Part shown: one piece after another, positions 1 through 8,592 of the stretch
How positions within the stretch are numbered: the stretch's first letter is position 1
Layout: each line of letters starts with the position of its first letter
From: Lenzites betulinus
Lineage: Eukaryota; Basidiomycota; Agaricomycetes; Polyporales; Polyporaceae
Length of the DNA: 10,123 bases
Assembly: GCA_022264855.1 (NCBI GenBank)
Contig: JABYQU010000108.1
Coordinates: forward strand, 1-10,123
Reading direction: 5' to 3'
The notes under the pieces: model-generated
What the model was told of the DNA's origin: nothing
Databases searched by the model: none
The model's input: the letters and a program-made list of their open reading frames with translations, nothing else
Position numbers and translations under genes: made by a program

Positions 1-500
1 ACCGCCGCCGGTACTTGACCGTGCCCGCCCGTCGCGGTACCAAATGTGTATACATCGAACACGAGCAACACGACAGGCGCGCTGCGAGCCGCAGCTTTCA
101 ACGTCCTCGCTCAGTGACGCCTCAGCCCGCCGTCCGGGCCCTGTGAATTCATCTGTTCTTGTCTTTGCGCCATCGCGGCACAAGCTGACACAAGTACACA
201 GACGGTTTCGCATCGAGCTAGCAAAGATACGCGGCCAGGGATGGTAGCGCCGCAGAGACAGCAAGTTGTAGCATGACGCCGCGGGATTCAGGGCTCGACT
301 ACGTTATGGGCGCCGGCAGACTCGGTCTTCGACTGTGTAGACGACCACTCCCAGCAACGCATGCACGCTGAGCCATCCGCGTACCGGATCACAGGATGAA
401 CCAGCTGCAGCAGGTGCAAGTCTATTTCGCTCGTGTCGCTACAGGACGTGTACTGACCGTGCTCCTGCCTCTAAACGACTCGATACAGGATGCTCCCCGG
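1..500. repeat. Diverged direct repeat, copy 1 (cut by window edge)
   Basis: This stretch matches 1057-1495 in the same orientation and order. Shared blocks include a CCGCCGCCG...ACCGTGYCCGCCC block at 2-30 (copy 2: 1057-1088), GAGCAACACG near 63 (copy 2: near 1130), AGATACGCGGCCAGGGA at 225-241 (copy 2: 1289-1305), GTAGCGCCGCA right after it, an AGGGCTCGA...GTTATGGGCGC block near 291 (copy 2: near 1386) and CCTCYAAACGACTC near 468 (copy 2: near 1463). The offset is about 1058-1064 bp over most of the length and about 995 bp at the end, so copy 2 has lost roughly 65 bp. Homology reaches the first bases of the window, so the true left end lies outside it. No coding frame is conserved between the copies. 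Confidence 0.6.
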
Positions 501-1056
501 CGAGCATAATTGTTGCGCAGCCGCTCTCACTGCTCGGAACCCTCGCACCTGCCGCGACTACGACCAGTCGCCGCCGACAGAAGCTCACATCAGTGCCCCG
601 CCAGCGCCGGCAGTCTCGCAGCCCATGCCCGGCAGAGCTCCCATCCCGCCCGGCAGTAGCCCTGTGTGCGTGCCCCCGCGGGCGCGTCGTCGGCGCCGAG
701 GGACGCCGGGACGTGCGTGCCGTGGCACCGCATGGAGCGATGGAAAGTAAGTGGGAGGCGTGGCAGCACTGGGCTTGCTATGCCCATGTATCACAATTCA
801 CTGTGTCCTAAGTAGTAGCACTCATCGCTCGTCGCCCCGTGCTCGGGCTTTCGTGTCCATCATATTCTGGTGAGCCACTGCGCAGGTTCGCTGATCCATA
901 CCAAGCGGGTCAGAGGCGGTCGCCACGCAAACATGGTCTGGCATGCAAACAAGTCCGCACCCGCACGGCGCCCCGCGCCGTGTCCCTGTCTCCCGACATG
1001 AAACATGCTCACAACGCCATGTTCGGCGGCCACCGGCTCTCGCGCCTCCGCCCTCC
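501..1056. other. Gene-free spacer between the two direct repeats
   Basis: No supportable gene. Only short overlapping frames of low-complexity Pro/Arg/Ala composition exist, which is typical of GC-rich noncoding DNA. I see no integrase, reverse transcriptase or capsid motif that would make the flanking repeats the ends of a retroelement, and no tRNA-like fold. Confidence 0.5.
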
Positions 1057-1495
1057 CGCCGCCGCCAGCACCTAACCGTGTCCGCCCAGAGCGGTATCAA
1101 ACGGTACCGGAGGTGTACGCATCGCATGCGAGCAACACGGCGATCGCGCTGCAAGCCGCCGCCGCCGCCGCCGCCGTGTTCGCTAGCGCATCCGCCTGCC
1201 GTCCAGAATCTCAGGCTGTGAGTGTTCTGTCCCGTTTTTTTTTCGCGTGGCAGAACCTAACGAGCACACAGTAGTGCTCGCTTTGCGTAGATACGCGGCC
1301 AGGGACAGTAGCGCCGCACTGGCAGATGACAATAACCTGTCGCCGCGCGCCCTCCCAACGCCGCGGAATGTTTTTGTGCATCGCAGGGCTCGAATGCGTT
1401 GTGGGCGCTGGCGGACTCGTTCCAGAAGCACCCTCGCGCCGAAACCGCTGCATGCCGCCCTGGCCTCCAACGACTCAATGACAGCGCACTGCCGG
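1057..1495. repeat. Diverged direct repeat, copy 2
   Basis: Second copy of the segment at 1-500. Beyond the shared blocks listed there, this copy carries a (GCC)n run at 1155-1176 and a T9 run at 1235-1243 that copy 1 lacks. Many substitutions and several indels separate the two, so the duplication is old. The copies could be a tandem duplication with a unit of about 1.06 kb or the remains of a dispersed repeat. Neither shows clear terminal inverted repeats. Confidence 0.6.
1155..1176. repeat. (GCC)7 trinucleotide microsatellite
   Basis: Seven perfect GCC units plus one base, inside direct-repeat copy 2. The run is not in a supported gene, so it is not read as a poly-Ala or poly-Pro tract. 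Confidence 0.9.
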
Positions 1496-2639
1496 GCCTG
1501 CTGTAGAATCATTTCGCGGCTGTATTCACGTCGGAATATTTGGGCAACAGCCCCCGTCGAAACCCTCTGTGCTATGTAGAGACGTTCGTGAGTGTGCGTG
1601 AGTATGGAGGCACGTACGCATCAGTGTAAATATGCCCTGTATACATAAACTCCACAGGCGGGCTCGAACGGACCAGCGCGACGCGGAGAACGGTGCCGAG
1701 GGACAGGGCACTGCGCGCTCGCCTCCGGGTGTTGTAAACACGATGGCTGTACGGCACCCAACTCCGGACGACAGCAGGGTCGCGCAGGACCCTCAAAGAC
1801 GCCAAATGCCGCCATTGGTGGACTCCGCTCGAATGTACCAACGGCGCGTCTTGCGCAAAGGCGCTTCACGCCGCGCTGCAGACCCGCCCCCACTGCCATC
1901 GTCGGCCGCGGCACAGTGTCACGCAGGTCGCACGCTGCACAACATAAAGGACGGGCGCGCCGTCGAGCGGGGACGAAGCCGCACACTCGCGCAACGCTCA
2001 GCGGAACTATGCCACGGCGTACATACCGTGCCAGATGCGACCACGCCGTACGCGGTCTCGGACCCTGGCGTCCGTCCCGTGCGCCCGTGTCGCCGCCTGC
2101 GCTTGGCGATGTTCCAAGTGCATTCGCGTCCAGTGCGCTCGGAAAGGCTGCACGCGAACGGGTACCGTACGGACGATGCTCCCGTGTACGAGATGGATCG
2201 ACCCACAAATATATTTTATTTTCCATGTTACACACAAGGATGCAGGCGGCGACCGGAAATAAGCTCGTAGTGCTGCACCTCGACGAGAACAATGCTCGGG
2301 CTCCATTGCTACGCGGCGGTCGAGAAGGTCGTGGACGGGCCCAACGGGGATTCAGTATGCGACGCCGCCGACCCGACGCACCACTTTGTTTTGCGTTGCC
2401 CTGGCGCTGGGCGATTCGCGCGGAGGTACCACTCCAATACCACTACAAGGAATCAGCACCCAGATGTGAGCGGCAAGGGACGTACGGCCGAATCACAAAG
2501 TCGGCCCGGCGCAAAGACCCTCCCGCCCCCGCGTGCAGAACTTCGCTCGCCCTGGACTGGCGTCGTCGCCGCCTGCGTCGTAACTCGAGACGTAAGCTCC
2601 CTGGCACGTTCCGCGTGCGTCTGCCAATTTGCAGGCTTA
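1496..2639. other. Gene-free GC-rich stretch
   Basis: No gene I can support. The two longest open frames here (one per strand, overlapping around 1916-2292) are antisense to each other, Arg/Pro/Ala-rich and match no family I recognise. An AT-rich island around 2206-2229 stands out against the surrounding GC-rich sequence. A small perfect hairpin (GTGTT-gta-AACAC) sits at about 1729-1741. I see no transposase, reverse transcriptase or RNA gene. Confidence 0.5.
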
Positions 2640-3142
2640 TCCGGACAATTCGTAAATTCGAAGTTCAATGGGCCCCGGCGTGAGCGGGCCTGCGGTCGCG
2701 CAGAAGGGGCCAAAAGTTAAACTCCTCCGATGACGCTGTAACTCGCCACACGGGTACAGTTCGTTCACGATAGTGCATTCGCGTCGCGGCAGCACAAGGG
2801 GGGCAGAAATCGGCACTGGGACCGTGTCTTTCGGTGCGGGGCGCGCAGAGGCCAGTGTACGGCACGGGCGCGGATCGGAAACGCGCGGGGAACGCTGAAA
2901 ATGGGTGAGCCAGTGCAGCGGGTGTGCGTGGACGGGCGTACCATCTTTCAGGGCCGTGCGAGGCAAACTCGCGTTGTGGTTCACAATGTTCGTCGAGTTT
3001 ATTCTTGCCCACGGCGGTGCAGAGCGAGGCCAGGCTTCACGGCGCGCCGTTCGGCCTGCGAGGCTGCAGACGAGTGCGAGAGGAACAAAGGAGTGCGCAC
3101 ACCACGTCGCAGGGCGGACGGGCACAATGCCAGCACGGGGCG
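2640..3142. repeat. Possible decayed left shoulder of the tandem array
   Basis: Scattered pieces resemble the monomers to the right. The segment near 2713-2750 (AGTTAAACTCCTCCGATGACGCTGTAACT) lines up with the monomer at about 3660-3690 (AATAAAATTCTTCCGGATCACGCTATAACT). Blocks near 2935 and 3115 resemble the GGCGGGCGA landmark, at a looser spacing of about 180 bp. Similarity is low enough that the left border of the array cannot be fixed by eye. Confidence 0.35.
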
Positions 3143-5715
3143 GAGGACCTTGGGTGTGCATCGGGGCCCGGGGGACTGCACCACGGCGCAGGAGCTTGGA
3201 GTGCTCCGGGAAAGCTGAAACTTGCTGAGCACATGCCGTACGTATGGTACAGCGCACGTACCAATTTAAGCAACGAGGGAACGAAGACTCGGCACAGGGC
3301 GAGCGGTTTTGCATATTTGGCCCTGAGACAGCCTGGGCGTCGGAAGACGGAATGTCGAACAGCCCGGATCGAGCCATACTTTGGTGCGTTCGCTGCGACA
3401 GTGTAGGAGAGCGCGTGCGTGACGTTTGAGGAGTGCTGGATGAGAGGGCGCACCTCGGTGCGCGATATTGTGCTCCTGCTCATGGAAATTCACACAAATG
3501 ACTTCGCTGAGGAGCGGCGTTTCGTCCTCGCGCGATGGAACTTGGTGCATACGATTTCGTACACGTTCCGAGTGCGCTCGTGCGTTCGCGGCGTGATTGG
3601 GATGATTTGAGTTTTCGCCCACTTCGGTTCGAGCCCATGGGATGGCCTTGAGAGGCGCGAATAAAATTCTTCCGGATCACGCTATAACTGCGTGAGCGCA
3701 TGCGTGGCGTGTAGGGAGAGCGACGCACCGAGTTGCAGATGACGCGGACCAGGTGCAAGAACGGCGCGGGCGATTCTCTGTGTGCACCCACCACGAGATG
3801 ACACCAGAGGCACGACCACGGGATCCACTCGAATCGTGCTCAGATCTCACATGCGCAGTCCTTGCATGCACACGAGCATATGTGGCGAGTTCCGGGGGGC
3901 GGCGACGCGTTACCGAGGTGCAGTGGACGATCTTGTGTGTGCAGTGGGCATGCATGCCAGCGGGACAGAAGGGGAGGGGCACCGCCCTCTCGGATCGTTC
4001 TGAAAACGCGTGAGCGTATGTGCGCTGCATAGTAGAGTGCACACACCGAGTTGCGCGAGGAGGGAGCGCGAAACGAGTGCGCGGCGCGCGATCCTCTGTG
4101 TACCTCCACGAGATCGCACCCGGAGGACTCGGAGCGTCGCGGCGACGTTGTCACTGCCCTAGTCGCGCTGGGATTCAGCCCGCGCACTCGGCGATACATA
4201 CGTGCGCAGAAACGTACCGGCTCCCGCGACGAGGCGTCGCAATGCAGTCTGCGCAGACGATCTCCTGCCAGTGGGGCCTGGGTGCACACTGGCCAGGCCT
4301 GCGTACGGAAGAGGCGCGACCTCAGCCCGCACGGGCTGCGCTCGTAATCACTAGGGAGGCTTTGCGTGCATGCAGGAGTATGCTTGTCAAATATGAGCGT
4401 CAGGGGAGGGACGGTGAAGGCGGGGTGCGCGATTTTGTCTGGCATGCCCACCAAAATGGCAAAATGCGCACAGAGGGCACATCTTCGAATCGCTCGGAGC
4501 GAGCTGCGAATGCGCGTGCACGTCCGGCATAGTCCCCCGAGCCTGCGTTCAAAGTATCAGCCCGGGGGAACGCGCTCCGGGTGACGGGCGAGCGATTACT
4601 TTCACCTACAGACTGAACTTATGCCATGAAATCGCGCAAAAAGGCGCATTTGAGAACGGCTTGGATCGCGCTGCGAGTGCGCACGTGCATTCCGTACAGC
4701 CAGTCGAGTCTGTGTTCGCGATATCAGCGGGAGGGAACGCGATCCGAGTGGCCGGCGAGCGATGACTTCCACGTACACTCTGGATAGCCCTGAAATCGCG
4801 CACAAAGACGCATTTGAGAACTGCTCGGATCGAGCTGCGAATGCACATGTGCGTTCCGTACAGTTGATCGAGCCTGCGTGCGAGATATGAGCACGAGCGA
4901 AGACGGTCCGAGCGGCGCGTGAAGGATTTAGTCCACATACCGTCCGAAATGCAATGAAATCGCGCAGAAACGGCGCATTTCGAATCGCTCGGACGGCGCT
5001 GCGAATGGGCAGGCGCACTCCGTATGGTGCATAGAGCCTGTTCCCATGATATCAGCGCAAGGGAATACGATCCGAGCGGCGGGCGAGCGAATCTATCTGC
5101 TCACCGAGTGGAATGGGGGATGACTCAAACTGCTCGGGTCGCGCTGTGCTTGCACACGCACACTCCACACACTCACTGGAGTAAGTGTGCGCAGTTTCAG
5201 TACGCCGCGATGGGAGGGGAGCGACGCGCGAGCGATTCAGTGCATATGTCCATGGAATGGGCATGTTCTGCGACGACGCGCATCCAAGTTGTGCGGATCG
5301 GGCTGAAATGTCGCGTGAGCACTCCGTATGCGTAGTATAGTGCACTTCTGAGAGCACAGGACATATGGTTGAGAGCTCGGCGCAGCGCAGCCGTTTCGCT
5401 CTTCGGCCCCATGAGATGGCCTCGAGGACGCGACGATTAAACTCATCGCCTTGCGCTGCAATTTCGCGGAAGTACGTCGGTATGCACAGTAGAGTGCACG
5501 TTCACAATAGCAGCACGCGCGCCGCCGAAACGAGTGCAGCGCGGCGACTTCTCTCTCTCGGCACCATGGAATGGGACAAAATCGAACGAAACTGAGCACG
5601 CCGCGATCGCACTGGGATTCGACGTGTGCATGCGGGGCATGCAGAGGGAGGCGGGCACGAAGTGGCATTGGGTGGGAATGGGGTGTAGCCGCGCGGCGGG
5701 CGATCCACTCTGTGA
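3143..5715. repeat. Diverged tandem array, about 16 monomers of ~160 bp
   Basis: A block resembling GGCGGGCGAGCGATTC recurs with its CGAT-like core near 3303, 3461, 3604, 3771, 3928, 4089, 4258, 4430, 4593, 4760, 4924, 5088, 5233, 5393, 5545 and 5701. The spacings run from 143 to 172 bp with a mean of about 160. Each is followed within 20-40 bp by a CCATGRRATGG-like block (clear near 3631, 4625, 5250, 5409 and 5566). Then come a CTCGGATCGCGCTGNGAATGCGC-like block and a CCGTATGGNGCATAGAGTGC-like block. The unit is not a multiple of 3, the frames break from unit to unit and no peptide is conserved, so this is a noncoding satellite-like repeat. Monomers differ at many positions, so the array is old or not being homogenised. 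There are no unique spacers between conserved identical repeats, so it is not CRISPR-like. Confidence 0.75.
4628..5119. repeat. Best-conserved core of the array: three 164-bp monomers
   Basis: GAAATCGCGC recurs at 4628, 4792 and 4956, exactly 164 bp apart. It is followed each time by an A-rich step, GCATTT, GAAC/GAATYGCT and CTGCGARTG, then by a CCGTAC/CCGTATGG block. These neighbours are visibly closer to each other than to the outer monomers, which suggests local unequal exchange or conversion more recently than in the rest of the array. Confidence 0.75.
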
Positions 5716-6180
5716 CCCCGAGGTTGCTGCCCCTCCCGCGCACGAAGCCGCGGCGGGACAGGGCACCCACAACATCAGGCGGGACGCACTCCGGGCGTTG
5801 GGATGCAACACGGGCCACACTCCGACGCGACGGGCGGCCGCTCTTGGCGGTTCCAGGTGTGTGTGTCTGAATATACTCGTGCGCGGCCGACCCGTCGCGC
5901 CCTTGGGCGTCGGAGCAATGACGCGGCAGCAGCTCCTTCGTGCCACCTTGCTATTCGTCCGAGTCGGGAGGGTCGAGTGCGGGCGAGCCGCTAGGAGGCG
6001 GACGCGTCCGGAAAAGTGCATGGCGTACGGCGCGCGGCGAGACAGCCATATCGTCGGCTGCGCACGACGAATCGGATGCTCGGATACACTACAACGCGTA
6101 CGTACATGGCGGAAACGGGACGATGGGGGAGCGGGCGCATGACGACAGGGACGGAGGCGGCGGGCGCGAGGTCCGTGCAC
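5716..6180. other. Gene-free stretch right of the array
   Basis: Repeat landmarks fade after about 5715; a weak remnant may persist to about 5850 (GACGCGACGGGCGGCCGCTC near 5823). No frame on either strand gives a protein I recognise. The longer ones overlap antisense and are Arg/Ala-rich. This stretch would be the upstream sequence of the TATA-containing promoter at 6212. Confidence 0.45.
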
Positions 6181-6260
6181 GGTGCGGTGCGGTGCTGTGC
6201 GTGTGTGCACGTATATAAGGGGCGAGGAGGACCGGGGAGGGCATCAGCTCGAGTGCCTCG
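6181..6260 (+). promoter_or_regulatory. TATA-type core promoter candidate
   Basis: TATATAAG at 6212-6219 is a near-ideal TATA box in otherwise GC-rich DNA. It is preceded by three GGTGC units and GTGTGTGCAC (6180-6210). About 30 bp downstream lies GCATCAGCTCG (6240-6250), a plausible start region, followed by a CT-rich tract at 6260-6310 of the kind common in fungal 5' leaders. The first downstream ATG (6443-6445) is followed directly by an in-frame TGA, and its last base begins GTGAGT, a consensus splice donor. The transcript served by this promoter, if any, is unknown. It could be noncoding, spliced, or a distant start for the gene at 7321. Confidence 0.4.
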
Positions 6261-6450
6261 TTCTCCGCCTCGTCCTCGTTCCCTCGCTTTCATCCCTCTT
6301 CGCCGCGCTCGCGGGGTGTGTGTGCTGCTGCCCCTCGGTACTCGACACCCGGCAGCATCCTCGCGAGCCCCAGCACGCGCCGTTCGGGGCCCGGTACACA
6401 ACGCGCGACATCTGGCGCGACACGGCGAGAACGCCGGAAGCCATGTGAGT

Positions 6451-7178
6451 TGCTTTACACGTCCGCGCCGCCGCCGCACGCTGAAACGAGTGCACCGCAC
6501 GTACGTGCTTACGGAAGGACAGGGCGGAGAGACGGAGCGGCGCGGAGCGCTCATCGCAAAGGGCGGCTTCCGCCCAGCGCCGCGCCTGTGTGCTGCGGTA
6601 GCGGATTGATACACGCAGCTCACGGCGCGAGCGTGCGACGATGTGCGCGAGCACAGGAGCAGAAACATGCAATATAATACAATATTGATCGCACACCTGT
6701 GTGTTGTCCGCTGTGGGGTCCCGCGCGGTAGACGTGCGAAGCCGGGCGACGCGGGGCGGAGGCATACGCCTTTGTCCTGCGGCGAGTCGCGTCGGCGACA
6801 GAGTGTGTAGGCGAGAGAATGTTTGGATCAGAGAGGGGGCGAGAGGCGCTCGATTGCAAGGCTGCGCCAGGGATGCGATGTGAGCGTTCAGTGCGACCAG
6901 TGTCGCGCGCGTGGTGGCTGCGTTCCGAGAGCGCGAGAGTACTACTATCTCCCTGGGTTGCGGTGCGGTGGGAGCTACTTAGTGCGCCCAGAAGAGGAAG
7001 CGGGTGACAAGGGCGGGCAGGCGCGCAGCGGGTTGTGCAGAGCGAGCAGAGAAGGGGACCGGCATGAGGCAGAGTCGCGGAAGAGCGCGATTGGCGAGGG
7101 CGGGCAGGCAGGACAGGCGGTGGGCGCAGACAAGAAGGACGCGCGGCGGCGGAGCAGACTCGCAGCGGCGTCTGGCAG
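6451..7178. other. Noncoding region upstream of the Mpv17-family gene
   Basis: No protein I can support. The 6823-7362 frame (+) has a pair of CxxC-like cysteines early on but then becomes Arg/Ala/Gly-rich purine-biased sequence that runs into the promoter and start of the next gene, so I treat it as chance. ATTGG at 7090-7094 is a CCAAT box in reverse orientation, about 230 bp from the downstream ATG. Another AT-rich island (AATATAATACAATATT) lies around 6670-6686. Confidence 0.45.
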
Positions 7179-7186
7179 TGACGTCA
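7179..7186. promoter_or_regulatory. ATF/CREB-type bZIP site (TGACGTCA)
   Basis: Perfect 8-bp palindrome TGACGTCA, 135 bp upstream of the ATG of the Mpv17-family gene. In fungi this site is bound by Atf1/Atf21/Acr1-type bZIP factors in stress responses. Occupancy here is inferred from the sequence and position only; an 8-mer can occur by chance. Confidence 0.5.
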
Positions 7187-7320
7187 GGCGGCTGAGACGC
7201 GAGAGAGGCGCCCGGGAGAGTAAAGTGGGGGCTACGCCTCCAACAGGAGCACGGTGGAGTTCTCTCGCCTTTATCATGCCTCGTTCCTCGCGCTCGATCC
7301 CCACTGTCTTTTCTCTCACC

Positions 7321-8244
7321 ATGGCCAACATCGCTCGCTCGCGCCTACCAGCAATCCTTTGAATCCCACCCCTACTACACCACCGCACTCACGAACGGCG
7401 CGCTCAACGCCCTCGGCGATGTCGTCGCCCAGATCACGCAGAAAGTCATCGCACAGCAGGAAGACAGCCAGCCTAGAACACCATGGCGGTATGACGTTCC
7501 GCGCACGCTGCGATTCTTTGCATTCGGGTTCGGAATGGGTGCGTTTCCTTTCCGGACTGTTTGGTCGAGCGTCTTGTGCTTACCGTCTCTATTCCAGGAC
7601 CCGTCATTGGCCGGTGGAACGTCTTCCTCGAACAGCGCTCCCCCTTGCGGTCCGTAGGAAATAGCACGGGCAAGGGCAAGGTTAGCCTGCGTGCGCTCGC
7701 GAGGCGCGTCGGCGCAGACCAACTGTTCATGTGCGTGCACACACACACCCCTTATCTTCACGACGTTTAATGCTGACGACATCTTTTCAGGGCCCCCATT
7801 GGCGTATGTGCTACCCATTCTATTTGATACGCGACATCTGACCACTGTGCGATATAGCTTGCACTCTTCATCGGGTCCATGGGCGTCATGGAGGGTCGCG
7901 ACGCGCACCATATTGAGCAACGTTATCAGGACCTATATAAGCCTGCCATTCTCGCGAACTGGCAGGTATGGCCGGTCGCACAGGTACGCAGCTACTTTTG
8001 CGCGCTGCGTTTGCCCAGGTTCTGACATCCCGCAAACCAGCTCGTCAACTTCCACTTCATGCCCCTACCATATCGCGTCCCGTTCCAGTCAACTTGCGGC
8101 GTCTTCTGGACGCTGTACCTCTCCCTGCTCAACGCAAAGTACGTGTCCTCGTGCTCTCAACTCTTTCCTCAGAGCACTGACGACTTCTACAGAGAGGACG
8201 AGGTTCAGGATCGCACGGACAGTATGCGCCGTACGCTCAAGTGA
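7321..8244 (+). CDS. Mpv17/PMP22-family membrane protein, six exons, apparent +1 frameshift after the start
   Basis: Integral membrane protein of the Mpv17/PMP22 family (relatives: Mpv17, Sym1, PXMP2), placed in the mitochondrial inner or peroxisomal membrane. Members are small channel-like proteins, and which organelle applies here is not decidable. Exons: 7321-7538, 7598-7730, 7791-7803, 7858-7983, 8041-8138, 8193-8244. Introns are 54-60 bp with GTGCGT, GTATGT, GTACGC and GTACGT donors. The joined product is about 212 aa, the family's usual size. Family landmarks in order: LARAYQQSFESHPYYT, WRYDVPRTLRFFAFGFGMGP, GRWNVFLEQR, DQLFMAPIG, GSMGVMEGRD, the signature NWQVWPVAQLVNFHFMPLPY, RVPFQ and LLNAKEDEVQ. 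About four hydrophobic segments are visible. The ATG at 7321 has a good context (CTCACCATGGCC), but its own frame stops at 7360. The homology is one base off from about 7328, with no in-frame ATG back to the stop at 7193, and the exons total 640 nt. A one-base insertion in 7324-7333 (real or sequencing error) explains this. Confidence 0.88.
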
Positions 8245-8250
8245 GTATCG

Positions 8251-8310
8251 CCGCGGACTTCCAGCATCTCCCTCATTATACCGCGGACTTCCTGCATCTC
8301 CCTCATTACA
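8251..8310. repeat. Two tandem 30-bp copies
   Basis: The unit CCGCGGACTTCCWGCATCTC plus CCTCATTAYA occurs at 8251-8280 and again at 8281-8310, differing at two positions. A third copy begins (CCGTGG) and fades. It lies just after the stop codon of the Mpv17-family gene, in its 3' UTR or in an intron if the alternative last exon is used. Confidence 0.9.
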
Positions 8311-8509
8311 CCGTGGTCCGTAACGGACCGTTGATGACCACCATTACTGCAAGCACGACACACGTATACTGTAGCAATAGCACGTTTCCTCCCCATCGTA
8401 CTCCGTACATATAGCCTACTTTTACCCGCACTGTATATAGATGATAGCACAGCATCGGCGCATGCCCGTTAATGCCATAGACAATATTGCCTTTGCCTTC
8501 TCTTCTCAG

Positions 8510-8592
8510 AGAGACGTCTGTACGGTACAAAGTCTCTAGCAAGGCTAGATGCTCGAGCGATCCTGTCCAGGCTACGCGTCGGGAACACTAGT
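8510..8592 (+). other. Possible alternative last exon of the Mpv17-family gene
   Basis: The main stop TGA (8242-8244) lies inside a perfect donor, CTCAA|GTGAGTATCG, at 8241. A strong pyrimidine tract and acceptor, TTGCCTTCTCTTCTCAG, ends at 8509. Splicing them keeps the frame (LK then ETSVRYKVSSK...) for 27 further codons to a TAG at 8590-8592. The implied intron (8241-8509, 269 bp) is far longer than the other five, and the tail resembles nothing I know of in the family, so the unspliced stop is the default. Confidence 0.3.

Noticed and set aside
1916..2683. 255-residue open frame on the + strand
   Set aside because: Arg/Pro/Ala-rich, no family motif I recognise, overlapped by an equally long antisense frame, and starts without a convincing promoter. 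GC-rich noncoding DNA gives such frames by chance.
3626..3636. GGTTCGAGCCC, like a tRNA B box
   Set aside because: The flanks do not form a T stem, there is no A box or acceptor stem at the right distance, and it falls inside a repeat monomer.
3840..4454. 204-residue open frame on the - strand inside the array
   Set aside because: It crosses several ~160-bp monomers whose length is not a multiple of 3, so each unit is read in a different frame. There is no repeated peptide and no known domain.
3143..5715. CRISPR or protein-coding tandem repeat as an explanation of the array
   Set aside because: Units are about 160 bp, diverged, and lack short identical repeats with unique spacers. The period breaks every reading frame.
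5443..6210. 255-residue open frame on the - strand
   Set aside because: Low-complexity Arg/Ser/Pro composition, crosses the array edge and shows no family resemblance.
6823..7362. 179-residue open frame on the + strand with early cysteine pairs
   Set aside because: The cysteines are not followed by a recognisable zinc-binding fold. The rest is purine-biased sequence that runs through the promoter and into the start of the Mpv17-family gene.
7934..7941. TATATAAG, like a second TATA box
   Set aside because: It lies in exon 4 of the Mpv17-family gene and encodes part of the conserved QDLYKP stretch.
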